A DNA stretch of 64,000 bases, taken from positions 1-64,000 of the IMG/VR virus record IMGVR_UViG_3300021339_000007. One strand, given 5' to 3'. The position numbers were made by a program, and so were the translations under genes. Numbering within the stretch: the stretch's first letter is position 1; each line of letters begins with the position of its first letter. Shown piece by piece: positions 21,352 to 30,570 of this stretch. Source of the stretch: a virus. Under the pieces are notes generated by a model, which worked only from the letters and a program-made list of their open reading frames with translations, was not told the origin of the DNA and made no database searches.

Positions 21352-21494
21352 GCCCTCTCAAACTCTTCTACTACCTCTGTGCAATCGGCGGCGGCGGCCT
21401 GGTGATCGGTCTGTGCGTTCTGTTCGTGTTGCTGCTATGGGTTCTGGTAATCGGCTGGTCGAAAAGGCCCGCCGTGAATGCGGATGATGCCTAA
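21348..21494 (+). CDS. Small membrane protein of 48 residues
   Basis: A 48-residue open frame starting with an ATGA overlap on the terminase stop and ending two bases before the portal ATG. One transmembrane helix occupies most of it (GLVIGLCVLFVLLLWVLVIG), followed by WSKRP. Fully packed between two essential genes, which supports reality. Function unknown. Confidence 0.65.
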   Translation: MSPLKLFYYLCAIGGGGLVIGLCVLFVLLLWVLVIGWSKRPAVNADDA

Positions 21495-21496
21495 CC

Positions 21497-22942
21497 ATGC
21501 CGAACAACTTCGCAACCAGCGTCAAGAGCGCGTTAGCCGCGGGCATCAAATCGGTTTTCGGTCTTAGCGCGGGCGGCAACGGCATTATCGGCAATGCCGG
21601 TTACGGGTGGCAGGGCGGCTCTACGCCGTTCAGCCGCTACGCCGGATCCGCGGTCGATTGGGCCAAGGTCACTGGTGATCTGGCGAGCAACGCGATTGCG
21701 CTGACGTGCCTGAACATCATTTGCGACAACTACGTTGCGGCACGGATCAAGGTCGAAGAGAAAAGCGACACCGAGGATAAGTTCGAAGCGATCGAAGATC
21801 ACCCGCTGCTGCCGATCCTGAAGAAGCCCAACCCGTTCTACTCCTGGAACTATCTCACAAAGGGCATCCTGGCTTCCATGCACGGTCAGGGAGACGGGTA
21901 CATCGGGATCGAGCGCGATGCCTACGGAGTCCCTGCTGAGTTATACTGGCTTCCGTATGGTATTCGTCCACGCTATGCCGAAGACGGCCGCAAGCTGATC
22001 GGATGGATCTACGCGCAGCAAGGCGGCCGGGAGCAGAAGGTCCCGCTTCGTGACGTGATCCATATCCCGATGGGCGCGAATCCGAAGCGGCCGGGATTCG
22101 GTATGCCGGTCTCGGAGGTGCTGAAACAGGATCAGTACAGCCTGCAGCAAGACGGCAACTACCGCGCCAACATCATGCGCAATAACGGCGCTATCGGTGT
22201 AATCATCAGCCCGAAGCAGATCAAAGATCAGTACGGTGAAATCACCCAAGCGAGGGCGGATGCGCAAGCGGTAGTCGATCTGTGGAAGTCGAAGACACAG
22301 AACGACAAAGCAGGTGATCCGATGTACCTGGATTATCCGCTGGATGTGGTGTTTCCGAAGAACAGCCCGCAGGATCTCGCGATTAACGAGATGATGGATC
22401 GACCGGAGCACAACATCTGTGCCGTGATGCGAGTCTCGATCCTGCTGGTCGGCGCCTACGGCGGGCGCCATGCGAAGACCTTCGCCAACTACGCGGAGGC
22501 GCGCCAGTCCCTCTGGGAGGAGTGCCTGCTGCCGCTGCAGAGCATCATCTCCGCGGAGTTGACCACGCAGCTCCTGCCGCAGCTCGGAGGCGACGCGGAG
22601 AAGCAGCGGGTCGCTTACGATGTCGGAGGCATTCGCGCGCTGCAGCCGGACCTCGATAAGCTGCATGAGCGTATCCGCAAGGATTTCGAGGCGAACATCA
22701 TCGACCTCTATACCGCGGAGATCGAAAGCAAGCGGGTTCCGGATGAGAAGCACAAGGGCCTCTACAGCTTCATGCTGCCCAAGGTGACGGATACCGGGCT
22801 GGTCGATGGCGGTGTACTCGCATGGATTGGTGTCGAACAGAAGCCGCCGGAACCTGAGCCCGTGCCGATGATGAACGGCAACGGGACCGGTAAGCCCTTA
22901 AATGGTGCGAATCCGAAGATGATAGCCGGGAAACTGAGTTAG
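21497..22942 (+). CDS. Portal protein, HK97 family
   Basis: A 481-residue portal protein. It shows the HK97-family order: VTGDLASNAIALTCLNIICD near the start, an ENHPLL-like segment (IEDHPLLPILKKPNPFYSW), the conserved PYGIRPRY and VIHIPMGANPKRPGFG, then the stem and crown helices with Gln-rich and acidic stretches. The dodecamer forms the head vertex through which DNA enters. It is followed by the prohead protease and capsid genes as in other HK97-type phages. Confidence 0.92.
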   Translation: MPNNFATSVKSALAAGIKSVFGLSAGGNGIIGNAGYGWQGGSTPFSRYAGSAVDWAKVTGDLASNAIALTCLNIICDNYVAARIKVEEKSDTEDKFEAIEDHPLLPILKKPNPFYSWNYLTKGILASMHGQGDGYIGIERDAYGVPAELYWLPYGIRPRYAEDGRKLIGWIYAQQGGREQKVPLRDVIHIPMGANPKRPGFGMPVSEVLKQDQYSLQQDGNYRANIMRNNGAIGVIISPKQIKDQYGEITQARADAQAVVDLWKSKTQNDKAGDPMYLDYPLDVVFPKNSPQDLAINEMMDRPEHNICAVMRVSILLVGAYGGRHAKTFANYAEARQSLWEECLLPLQSIISAELTTQLLPQLGGDAEKQRVAYDVGGIRALQPDLDKLHERIRKDFEANIIDLYTAEIESKRVPDEKHKGLYSFMLPKVTDTGLVDGGVLAWIGVEQKPPEPEPVPMMNGNGTGKPLNGANPKMIAGKLS

Positions 22943-23024
22943 CTACAGTTTCGATCGTGAATGTGGCGCCCGCGCTGAAAAGTGACGGGCTCTTATTTTG
23001 CCTGGTCTGTGGGAGTAACGCGCT

Positions 23025-24182
23025 ATGGACGAGATATTGGTCAATCAGGGCGGTTCAGTCAAAGCCGCCGGCGATGGGCGCGTACAGGGATACCTGATCC
23101 AGTTCAGCGATGCCGACAATCCCGATCTGTCCGCGATGAAAGACTTCTTCCGGCCGACCACGGACTACGATTTCGAAGACGGGGACAAACGCAGCATCTA
23201 CTTCCACCATGGGCTCGACAGCACGCTTAAAACCCGCAAGCTCGGCCGCGTGGAGATGAAGACCGATGAGGTCGGCGTGTGGGTGGACGGCATCCTGAAC
23301 ATGCGCGACGATTACGAGCGCGCCGTCTATCAGCTCGCCGCGAAGGGCAAGCTCGGCTGGAGTTCCGGCGCGCCGGCGCATCTGGTGCAGCGGCAGAAGG
23401 TGGAAGGCAAGAACGCCCATGAGGTCCTGCACTGGGTCATCAGCGAAGCCAGTATGACGCCGAATCCGGCAGACCCGCGCAATGAAGTCGTCGCGATCAA
23501 GACCGCAGATATGAGCGTGTCGCTGTTCGCCAACCTCCTGCGCGAGATGGAAGGCAAGCCGCCGATTGAGACCAAGAGCGTGCTGGGCGACATGACGCCG
23601 GATATCGTGGCGGCGGCGTTCGACCGGCTTTCCTCCAAGCTCTCCCGTTTCGTGTATCAGCAGCTCTGGGGCGATAGCTGGGGTTGCTGCCGGCCCGCGA
23701 TGTCCGACGATGCCGATGCTAATGATCCAATCGACCGCGAGATGATCGTTCAGGCGCTGGATGAGTACAGCTCGACGCTGTTAGCGGTCTTGGATGCGCT
23801 TCTGGCATTGCCGAAGGCCGACGCGACCGCTACGAAGTCTTTCCTCGCTCAGTTTGATCGAACCGGCAGTAAGGACGTGGTTACGCTCCTTTCCGCCATG
23901 CCGATAAAGACCTACCTGGAGACAATGGGAGCCGTTGTGTCCGATTCCGACCGCCGGTTGGCGTGGTACGCCGAGCAGCGGGAGATCAAGCAAGGCAGGG
24001 CCATCAGCTCTGAGAACCTTGCTTCCATGCAGGACATTCACGACGGGATGAAGTCGCACCTTGAGCGCCTCCGAGCGATCATCGACAAGCATTCCCCGAA
24101 GTCGGCCAACCTCGGAGCCCGCGAATTCGCCCGGTATCTGGCGATCGGGGCCTCCGGCGCGGGCGCAACCATTAGTTTCTAG
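23025..24182 (+). CDS. Prohead maturation protease, with C-terminal scaffold-like region
   Basis: A 385-residue protein. Residues 1-160 match HK97-type prohead proteases: FHHGLDSTLKTRKLG supplies the active-site His, LGWSSGAPAHLV the Ser, and EASMTPNPADPRNE the conserved acidic end of the fold. The long, helical C-terminal part (about 170-385) may act as a scaffold, since no separate scaffold gene is seen before the capsid gene. The start at 23025 has a GGGAG site. Confidence 0.86.
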   Translation: MDEILVNQGGSVKAAGDGRVQGYLIQFSDADNPDLSAMKDFFRPTTDYDFEDGDKRSIYFHHGLDSTLKTRKLGRVEMKTDEVGVWVDGILNMRDDYERAVYQLAAKGKLGWSSGAPAHLVQRQKVEGKNAHEVLHWVISEASMTPNPADPRNEVVAIKTADMSVSLFANLLREMEGKPPIETKSVLGDMTPDIVAAAFDRLSSKLSRFVYQQLWGDSWGCCRPAMSDDADANDPIDREMIVQALDEYSSTLLAVLDALLALPKADATATKSFLAQFDRTGSKDVVTLLSAMPIKTYLETMGAVVSDSDRRLAWYAEQREIKQGRAISSENLASMQDIHDGMKSHLERLRAIIDKHSPKSANLGAREFARYLAIGASGAGATISF

Positions 24183-24191
24183 GAGAATTCA

Positions 24192-25538
24192 ATGGGATAC
24201 GTTATTCCAGATGCTATCAAAACCTCGGTCGAAGAGGCTGTTAAAGGCAAATCGCTTGCTCAAGTCGTGAAATTGCGCGACGCGAAGATGGCGGAACTCG
24301 GTTCGGTCTTCGAGAAGAGCGACACCGGTCAGATGGACGAGAACGGCAACAAGATCTTCGACTTTACCAAGGGCGGCTATGCGCCGACCGAGGTCAAAAC
24401 GCGCAACGACGAACTCACGGTGTTCGGTGAGAAGGTCGATGAGCTGAAAGCGAACGACGAAGCCTATAAGGCGTACCAGGCGCAAGTTCGCGAGCAGGGA
24501 CGCGTCAGCAACCAGTTTGCCGGCGGCAACAACGGAGCGCAGCAGGACGACAAGGACAAGAACTCCTACGAGCGCCGAGAGGGGATCAAGTCGCTTGCAG
24601 CGGAGTTCGGCGCGAACGAAGCCTATAAGTCCTGGAAAGAGAACAAGCAGGGCTGCGTCATCGAAATCAAGGACGGAGTTCCGGCTCTCCTGGACGGCGT
24701 AAAGACCACGATGACGACCACGGCCGGCTATACGCCGTATGTGCCGCCGGATATGCGGGTAGTCTTGTCCGCTCAGCGCCGCATCATGGTTACGGACCTC
24801 ATGCCGAACGTGGATGTGAACAGCCAGTTCGTCGCGTTCGTCCAGGAGACAACCTTCACCAATAACGCGGCGGCCGTCGCTGAAGGCGCAACCAAGCCTG
24901 AGAGCGCACTGGTCTACACTCGTGTGACGGCGCAAATGGGCAAGGTCGCGACCACGCTTCCGGTCACTCGCGAGCAGTTGATGTTCGTGAACGCAATGGA
25001 GGCGCTGCTGAAAAATCGGCTCGGCTTCCAGGTGAGGTTGGAACTGGAGCGAGAAGTCCTGCTGGGTTCCGGATCCTCGCCTGAAATGCGCGGTATTCAG
25101 AACACGGTCGGTATCCAGACGCAGGCGCAGTCCACCGACGACGTGTTCACCGCAATACTCAAGGCAATCACCAAGGTCAACTCTACGGTCGGAATGGCGG
25201 ATGCTTCCGCAATCGTCATGAACCCCAACAACTGGCTGACGGCCCGAACGGTCAAGGATACGACCGGCCGGTTCATTCTGGGTAATCCCGACGAGATCGG
25301 GCCGCCCCGGGTTTGGGGTCTGCCGGTCGTGGCGACTATCGCCGAGACTGCCGGCACCGCGCTGGTAGGGGACTTCCAGACCTATTCCGAGCTTGACCGC
25401 GGCATGGACCTGACGGTGGAACTCGGCTACATCAACGATGACTTCACCAAGAACATCGTCCGGATGCTGGCCGAACTCTTCGCAGTCGTCCTGGTCTATC
25501 GCCCGACCGCCTTCTGCACCGTCACCGGCCTGGCCTAA
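24192..25538 (+). CDS. Major capsid protein, HK97 fold
   Basis: A 448-residue protein. The N-terminal 130 residues are charged and helical like a cleavable delta domain, which fits the upstream protease. The HK97 core follows: MVTDLMPNVDVNSQFVAFVQ, EGATKPESAL, ATTLPVTREQLM (the E-loop/A-domain helix region), IVMNPNNWL and PPRVWGLPVVATIAE, which is the usual capsid signature. AGGAG precedes the ATG. A terminator follows the gene. Confidence 0.93.
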   Translation: MGYVIPDAIKTSVEEAVKGKSLAQVVKLRDAKMAELGSVFEKSDTGQMDENGNKIFDFTKGGYAPTEVKTRNDELTVFGEKVDELKANDEAYKAYQAQVREQGRVSNQFAGGNNGAQQDDKDKNSYERREGIKSLAAEFGANEAYKSWKENKQGCVIEIKDGVPALLDGVKTTMTTTAGYTPYVPPDMRVVLSAQRRIMVTDLMPNVDVNSQFVAFVQETTFTNNAAAVAEGATKPESALVYTRVTAQMGKVATTLPVTREQLMFVNAMEALLKNRLGFQVRLELEREVLLGSGSSPEMRGIQNTVGIQTQAQSTDDVFTAILKAITKVNSTVGMADASAIVMNPNNWLTARTVKDTTGRFILGNPDEIGPPRVWGLPVVATIAETAGTALVGDFQTYSELDRGMDLTVELGYINDDFTKNIVRMLAELFAVVLVYRPTAFCTVTGLA

Positions 25539-25561
25539 GCGTCAGCGTGCAAAGATCCTGC

Positions 25562-25590
25562 GCCTCTCGCATCCGTGCGAGAGGCGTTTT
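25562..25590 (+). terminator. Rho-independent terminator after the capsid gene
   Basis: GCCTCTCGC (25562-25570) pairs perfectly with GCGAGAGGC (25577-25585), followed by GTTTT. It would partly stop transcription so that capsid message is more abundant than the downstream head-tail genes. Confidence 0.8.
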
Positions 25591-25607
25591 CATAGGAGGT
25601 TTTAACC

Positions 25608-26162
25608 ATGGCTGCAGCAGCCGGGACCGTCATCGAAGGCGGTAATACGATCCAAGGGACGCTCGGCCCTATTCGAAATCCAGGCGTACCCGTTGGCGGA
25701 ACGAATGAAATGTGGACTCTTACGATCGGCGGCTCTCCCACGGCCGGCCCTACCTCCGGTATCAAGTTCAATTACCAGGGCCTGGTATCGGACTTGTGTC
25801 TCTGGAGTGCGGTGAGCGCGACGTTCGTGACCAATCTTCAGGCATGCCTTGATGCGTTTTTCGGGTCAGGGGCGACCGTGGTTACGGACGGCACCTCGAC
25901 CAATGGCGTCGGTACGTTCGTTATCACGTTCTCGGGCGCGCTTCTCGCCAAGCGAAATTTGTCGGCCGTGGCGACGATCACCAATCTCCTGACGGGTTCA
26001 AGCCCAACCGCTACCGCTGCGCGAACAACTCCGGGGGTAGATGCGACGGCGCGCGGGTTGGGTGTCGGCGGGAAGCTGCTCGACATAACCAATGGTGTGG
26101 ATTACACCAACACCGGTACCGCCGCCGCTCCAACTCACACCAAAACCGGAACACAGTCGTAA
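25608..26162 (+). CDS. Hypothetical virion protein, possible capsid decoration
   Basis: A 184-residue protein, rich in Gly, Thr, Ala and Ser, with repeated short beta-like segments (TLTIGGSPTAGPTSGIKFN, TFVITFSGALL) and few charges. This is typical of head decoration or fibre-like proteins. Excellent AGGAGG site. The location directly after the capsid gene favours a head protein; no family recognised. Confidence 0.6.
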   Translation: MAAAAGTVIEGGNTIQGTLGPIRNPGVPVGGTNEMWTLTIGGSPTAGPTSGIKFNYQGLVSDLCLWSAVSATFVTNLQACLDAFFGSGATVVTDGTSTNGVGTFVITFSGALLAKRNLSAVATITNLLTGSSPTATAARTTPGVDATARGLGVGGKLLDITNGVDYTNTGTAAAPTHTKTGTQS

Positions 26163-26177
26163 GGGAGGGCTTGAACC

Positions 26178-26726
26178 GTGGCGATTGACATTTACAACGA
26201 TCCCGGCGCTGAGAGGCGGGGCGAAATCATCCGGCGCGTCAACCAGGCTCTGCCGGGCGGGGAGACGATACGGCCCGGTAAGGCGCTCTGTCTGACCGAG
26301 GATAACCGTGTCGTGGAGGCGGATGATCCGGAGGCTGCGTTCGTGCTGGTAGGCGAACACGGCACGCTCCCGGCCGACATTGCGAAAGAACTCGGGATCG
26401 AGGAGTACCAGCGCACGAAAGAGGAACAGGCGGAAGCAGACGCGCGCATTGCGGCCGGCAAAGGCAATGTCGGGATACCCCCGAGCGCTGCCGCTGAAGC
26501 GGCGCAAGCGGAGCCGATCACACCGGCGGCTGAAGCGGTCATTAACGCGTCGGACCCGCGTGGACTCACGACAGTAGACGAGAAGGGCGCTGTGATTAAC
26601 TCCTCCGCAACGGAAGATGAGCCCGCTGAACCGGAACCTGTGATGGCTGAAGAGAAGCCCGCTGAACCGGAGAAACCAGCGGCTGAAGAGAAGCCCGCCG
26701 GGAAATCTGCAAAACCGGGCAGGTAG
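26178..26726 (+). CDS. Hypothetical protein with Glu/Pro/Ala/Lys-rich tail
   Basis: A 182-residue protein starting at GTG 26178 behind GGGAGGG. The N-terminal half contains DPEAAFVLVGEHGTLPADIA. The C-terminal third is low complexity, with repeats of EKPAEPE and AEEKPAG, which should be extended and disordered. It lies between the putative decoration and connector genes; role unknown. Confidence 0.62.
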   Translation: MAIDIYNDPGAERRGEIIRRVNQALPGGETIRPGKALCLTEDNRVVEADDPEAAFVLVGEHGTLPADIAKELGIEEYQRTKEEQAEADARIAAGKGNVGIPPSAAAEAAQAEPITPAAEAVINASDPRGLTTVDEKGAVINSSATEDEPAEPEPVMAEEKPAEPEKPAAEEKPAGKSAKPGR

Positions 26727-26734
26727 CAGAATGT

Positions 26735-26764
26735 GCCGACCGATGTTCTTCCATCTCGGTCGGC
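26735..26764 (+). terminator. Hairpin after the Glu/Pro-rich protein
   Basis: GCCGACCGA (26735-26743) pairs with TCGGTCGGC (26756-26764); only a T-poor tail (GCTTCCTTATT) follows. A weak terminator or mRNA stability hairpin. Confidence 0.5.
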
Positions 26765-26795
26765 GCTTCCTTATTAAAGAGACTGACGAATAGCC

Positions 26796-27494
26796 ATGCC
26801 TAACCCCGGCTCAGCAGACTTGCAGCGGTTCCTGATCGCCTCCGGCTTGTTCAGCAACCCGCCGACCGCCGCGCAGAAGTATATGGATTTGCGGGGCGCG
26901 ATGGATGCGGCGAAAGAGGAATTCGAGCGATTGACCGGCTACCTGCCGTTCCTCAGCAGTGGCGAGCAGGAGACGCGCACATTCGACGGGCCGGAAAGCT
27001 CGATCCTGCAGCTGCGTGCGGGTCTGCTGTCTCTCACCAGCCTGGTCATCAACACCGTGACGTATACCGAGAATTCCCAGTTCGTGCTGCAGCCGACCGA
27101 CGCGCCCGGGCGGAGGCTGCCGTACACCTATGTCGACTTCGGCAGCGGCTGGCAGTCCGGCGGATACGGGCTGGGCTCCGATTTCGCGTCGGGCTTCGGT
27201 GCGGGATCGGCGGTCGGTCTGGGCTATGTCGGCGGCGGTCGGCGCGCGATCAGCATCACCGGCGTCTGGGGATACTGCGCGACGCTGCCGGCGGACGTGA
27301 AGCAGGCATTGATTTCGTTCGGAGCGGCCCGGGTGGCGCCGCGGCTGATGCATAGTGTGACAGGCGGCTTGAAACAACAAAAGGTCGGCAATGACAGCTG
27401 GACGTGGGGCGAAAACTTCTTCGGCGGGCAGATGAGCGCCTGGGACGCTGAGTTCCAGGAGGCCGTGAGAAAGTACAGGTTATTCCGGCTATGA
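26796..27494 (+). CDS. Head-tail connector / adaptor protein (putative)
   Basis: A 232-residue protein. N-terminal helices (YMDLRGAMDAAKEEFERLTG) with a central beta region and C-terminal TLPADVKQALISFGAARVAP resemble phage gp6/gp15-like head-completion proteins. A Gly-rich loop occupies about 115-150. The order portal-protease-capsid-adaptor-closure-tail completion supports the assignment more than sequence detail does. Confidence 0.65.
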   Translation: MPNPGSADLQRFLIASGLFSNPPTAAQKYMDLRGAMDAAKEEFERLTGYLPFLSSGEQETRTFDGPESSILQLRAGLLSLTSLVINTVTYTENSQFVLQPTDAPGRRLPYTYVDFGSGWQSGGYGLGSDFASGFGAGSAVGLGYVGGGRRAISITGVWGYCATLPADVKQALISFGAARVAPRLMHSVTGGLKQQKVGNDSWTWGENFFGGQMSAWDAEFQEAVRKYRLFRL

Positions 27495-27841
27495 GCAACG
27501 GCGCCGCCCTCCTGGCATCCGCAAAGGCCCGCGTGGCCGCCGATGGGCAGATCCTGACTGTGAGGCGTGCTGCAGTGCCACATGGCACAGCACCGACGGA
27601 TAGGCAGGTTGGGTTCCTACCGCAGCCGATGAAGATGGCGACGGGTGCGCTATCCGCTGAAGGGTCTGCTGCAGCCAATGATCCGAACCGGCATGACTTC
27701 GTCACACCCGGTGACAGCGATGTGCGGCAGAAGGATCTGATCCTTGCTTATGACGGCACCAATTGGCGAATCCAGAACATCACCGGCAACCCTATCGGCG
27801 GGATTCGACCGTGGCTTCATTGCGAGTCGACTCGCGAGTAA
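27491..27841 (+). CDS. Head closure protein (putative)
   Basis: A 116-residue protein coupled by an ATGA overlap to the adaptor. The pattern RQKDLILAYDGTNWRIQNIT is beta-rich as in SPP1 gp16-type stoppers and their relatives. Size and gene order fit the head-closure protein that retains DNA before tail joining. Sequence evidence alone is modest. Confidence 0.6.
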   Translation: MSNGAALLASAKARVAADGQILTVRRAAVPHGTAPTDRQVGFLPQPMKMATGALSAEGSAAANDPNRHDFVTPGDSDVRQKDLILAYDGTNWRIQNITGNPIGGIRPWLHCESTRE

Positions 27842-27844
27842 ACG

Positions 27845-28036
27845 ATGCGATCTGTAAAGCGAGCTGCCTTCCGGTCGGCTCAGCGTATGCGGCCCGGGCA
27901 TTCGTATCTGCGGCGCAGCGAGACGCGCAAGGCATCCGAAAGCCCGGCGGAGCAGGATCAGCCTGCCGATTCCGAACAGGATCTGCGATGGGAACAGCAG
28001 GTCGATGCACTGCTGGAAGCCGCCTTTAACGACTGA
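27845..28036 (+). CDS. Small basic/acidic protein, unknown
   Basis: A 63-residue protein with an Arg-rich N-terminus (MRSVKRAAFRSAQRMRPGH) and an acidic C-terminal helix (EQQVDALLEAAFND). It occupies the slot between head closure and tail completion. Frame choice is supported by close packing to both neighbours; the alternative frame here is an internal overlap of the upstream gene. Confidence 0.58.
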   Translation: MRSVKRAAFRSAQRMRPGHSYLRRSETRKASESPAEQDQPADSEQDLRWEQQVDALLEAAFND

Positions 28037-28045
28037 GAGAAACAG

Positions 28046-28627
28046 ATGCCAGTTACACCCGGTCTCTCAGAAGCCGCGCCTGACGCGATTGTCACCTATC
28101 TGAAAAGCAAGATCACCGACCTGGACGCTCGGCTCGATCGGGACGATCAGACGCCGGGTTTGACGCCGACTGCAGCAGGGCAGATTTACCGAGGCGACCC
28201 GAAGATCATGGCGCCGTCGGCCTGGTGGGTTACGGTGGTCGGCGCCAACGCCAACGGCCGGGAGATCCAGAGCACCTTCGAGCTGATGGGTGAGAGCGGC
28301 GGCCGCGGCTTTTATAATAAATGGTGGGGGACGATCTCTGCCTATGTGAGTATCGACACCACCTTTGACGATGATTCGTTCGTCAGCGTCGCGACACGGG
28401 ATCGGCTGCTTTCGCGCCTGGCGGACTGGCTGAGGATTGACTGCTTTAATCAGCAGGCCACGCTGTTGCTCACGCTTACCAGTCAGGAGTTCAGTTCGGG
28501 CTTACAGTTCGACCAGCTCAAAGGGAACGTGCTGGAATACATCGACCGCGGCGAGGCGCCGAAGGGGTACGGCGAGACTGATTGGGTACCGTGCATTCGC
28601 GCTCACTTCGTCGGAGACTTAGCATAA
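28046..28627 (+). CDS. Tail completion / neck protein (putative)
   Basis: A 193-residue protein. WWVTVVGANANGREIQSTFE, GTISAYVSIDTTFDDDSFVS and RLLSRLADWLRIDCF give an alternating strand-helix layout seen in tail terminator proteins. It ends just before a small acidic gene and the tail tube gene. Role from order and fold impression. Confidence 0.58.
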   Translation: MPVTPGLSEAAPDAIVTYLKSKITDLDARLDRDDQTPGLTPTAAGQIYRGDPKIMAPSAWWVTVVGANANGREIQSTFELMGESGGRGFYNKWWGTISAYVSIDTTFDDDSFVSVATRDRLLSRLADWLRIDCFNQQATLLLTLTSQEFSSGLQFDQLKGNVLEYIDRGEAPKGYGETDWVPCIRAHFVGDLA

Positions 28628-28637
28628 GAGGGATGAA

Positions 28638-28880
28638 ATGTCAGATACAAAAGAGCCATCGACCGCGCCCGCCGAAACGAAGACTGCGGCATCTGAAGAG
28701 CACGCTCCCACTCTGAAGCAAGTTGCAGCAGAGGCCCGCGCTAAGGCCGTCCGCAGCCTGGAGCGGATCATCAAGGATCTCCCGGAACCCGGAGACAGCG
28801 GCGACCTGCATCTCTCCGGCACGCGTGCGCAACTCCAGCACTGCATCGACCTCATCAATCTGCACCCGTCGCACGCTTAA
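28638..28880 (+). CDS. Small hypothetical protein
   Basis: An 80-residue protein, disordered and acidic for the first 25 residues (EPSTAPAETKTAASEEH), then helical (LKQVAAEARAKAVRSLERII). It lies just before the tail tube gene. Function unknown. Confidence 0.62.
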   Translation: MSDTKEPSTAPAETKTAASEEHAPTLKQVAAEARAKAVRSLERIIKDLPEPGDSGDLHLSGTRAQLQHCIDLINLHPSHA

Positions 28881-28892
28881 GGATATACGACC

Positions 28893-29768
28893 GTGACAAA
28901 CTATTCCGATTGGGGCGGTCCCGGCTCCGTCATCCTGAAGAAGACGCTCGGAAGCGGGCCCTTCACCTTGAACTCGCAGGTGACGATCCCCTCCGCGATC
29001 GTGCAGCCCTTCAAGCCGCTGAACACGACTTATCTGCAGGCGATCAATGCGGCGCAGGGAACCTCGCTGTCCGTGGCTGGCAACCAGACCCCGGCGATCG
29101 CGCTCCGAACCTATTACAAGCCCACGTGGGGGACCGCGGCGCTGCTGAAATCGCTCATCCAGTTCCGTGACACGACCACTTTCTATACAGACCAGTTTGC
29201 GATGCAGGTCAAATCGCAGTATCGAACGCGGAAGTTCTCGAAGGGGCGATGTACGGGCCTTACGATCACGCATACCAAGCAGGGCAACCAGCCGGGGCCG
29301 ATCATCGTCGATATGGGCTTCGTGTTCATCTATGGCGATCTAGGCGGCGCGCCCGACGATCCTTCGCCTCCGACGTTTTCGGCTGCAGCGACCGATGCGG
29401 GTCAGGCGACGAATGCGGGGCAGGTCGCGTGGGCCACGGCTACGCAGGTAAAGAGCTTCCAGCTGCAGATGAACTGCGTCCAGGAATATCAGTTCTCGGA
29501 TAACAACACGCTCTTTGCTGACGATATCGCAACCGGACCTCCGGACGGCGGGCTCGCGCTCGTGCAGTCAGACAGCTACACCGCAGCGCCGACCACAACG
29601 GACACGCTGAGCCTCGGCGGGGTAGGCGCGGGAATAGCTATCGCTCTCAACTTGGACCTGCACACGCCGTTCACGCCGCAAGACGGCGGTTTTATCAAAT
29701 ACAACAGCGCGTTCAAACTTGCCAACTTGACCACCGGCGGAATTCCGTGGGACATCACGGCACTCTAA
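28893..29768 (+). CDS. Major tail (tube) protein (putative)
   Basis: A 291-residue protein starting at GTG 28893. It is dominated by beta strands with Thr/Ala/Gly-rich loops, and lies directly before the frameshifted tail chaperone and the tape measure, the standard position for the tube protein. KSQYRTRKFSKGRCTGLTIT and IIVDMGFVFIYGD are notable. No exact family recognised by eye. Confidence 0.72.
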   Translation: MTNYSDWGGPGSVILKKTLGSGPFTLNSQVTIPSAIVQPFKPLNTTYLQAINAAQGTSLSVAGNQTPAIALRTYYKPTWGTAALLKSLIQFRDTTTFYTDQFAMQVKSQYRTRKFSKGRCTGLTITHTKQGNQPGPIIVDMGFVFIYGDLGGAPDDPSPPTFSAAATDAGQATNAGQVAWATATQVKSFQLQMNCVQEYQFSDNNTLFADDIATGPPDGGLALVQSDSYTAAPTTTDTLSLGGVGAGIAIALNLDLHTPFTPQDGGFIKYNSAFKLANLTTGGIPWDITAL

Positions 29769-29777
29769 GGAGAAGAC

Positions 29778-30314
29778 TTGAAGCAGGCGAAGATTTTTAT
29801 TATCAATAATGGCGAAGACCCATACGCGCTCCTAGATTCCGACGCCAACTTCTATGCCGTTGCTGACTGGGAGCTAAAGACGATCAAGAAACCCCCGGAG
29901 GAATTGGAGAAGGACACGAACGGAAAGGGTCGATGGCTGACCCTGGAACTCAAACCGGCAAAGTCGGGGCTTGACCGCGAAGCGAAACAGCGGTGCCTGG
30001 TTGGGGATGCACTGACAGGGTTCAGGAATGACACTCTGCTGTTGCCCGGCAACCAGTTCGAATTGTTCGTTTCGAGTTGGCGGTGGGCAGACCGCGACGG
30101 CGACGACCCTCCGAAGCTGAAGGCCCCAACCGTTGATGTATTCGAATCCTTACATCCGAACGTAGCGGATAGGATCAGAATGACGCTGGATTGGCACATC
30201 CGGCCTAACATCTCGGTAGACGCTGATTTTTTTTCCGGATTGAGCGATCTGTCCACGCAGTCCTTGGAATCGAACCCTGCCAAATCCGAGCCGACGACCT
30301 CCACCCCGGAGTAA
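29778..30314 (+). CDS. Tail assembly chaperone, short (G-type) product
   Basis: A 178-residue protein starting at TTG 29778 (AAGGAG upstream). It begins QAKIFIINNGEDPYALLD. It is placed between tube and tape-measure genes like lambda G. Eight T residues at 30227-30234 in the codons for DFFS form a canonical T-TTT-TTT slippery site near the end of the gene. Most ribosomes would continue in frame and stop at 30314. Confidence 0.78.
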   Translation: MKQAKIFIINNGEDPYALLDSDANFYAVADWELKTIKKPPEELEKDTNGKGRWLTLELKPAKSGLDREAKQRCLVGDALTGFRNDTLLLPGNQFELFVSSWRWADRDGDDPPKLKAPTVDVFESLHPNVADRIRMTLDWHIRPNISVDADFFSGLSDLSTQSLESNPAKSEPTTSTPE

Positions 30315-30526
30315 GGCTGTTCCTGGAAGAGCGGGCCGGAATGCCGCCGTTCTACCGTTCTAGGGAAAACATGGACGTGGAGACGCACGAGGTTTACCTG
30401 CATTGCCGGGGCATGGAGTTAGAGGCGCAGCAGGCAGACTCACCTCAGGAACCGGCACAGGGCGAAGTCCCAGCGCCGGACTTGTTCGACCTGGAGGCAT
30501 ATGGGCCGATGAACGTCGGGCTTTAA
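30227..30526 (+). CDS. Tail assembly chaperone, -1 frameshift extension (GT-type product)
   Basis: After slippage back by one base at T-TTT-TTT (30227-30233), the -1 frame is open to 30526. It adds 97 residues, including QIRADDLHPGVRLFLEERAG and ENMDVETHEVYLHCRG, to give a product of about 249 residues. The -1 frame looks more protein-like than the last 27 residues of the unshifted frame. A standalone start at 30341 is possible but would remove half of this segment. Such G/GT pairs hold the tape measure before tube assembly. Confidence 0.78.
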   Translation, partial: FFFRIERSVHAVLGIEPCQIRADDLHPGVRLFLEERAGMPPFYRSRENMDVETHEVYLHCRGMELEAQQADSPQEPAQGEVPAPDLFDLEAYGPMNVGL

Positions 30527-30570
30527 ACGCCTTTGCCCGTGGGAGGAAAGCGTTACCGGGGTAACAGTTT

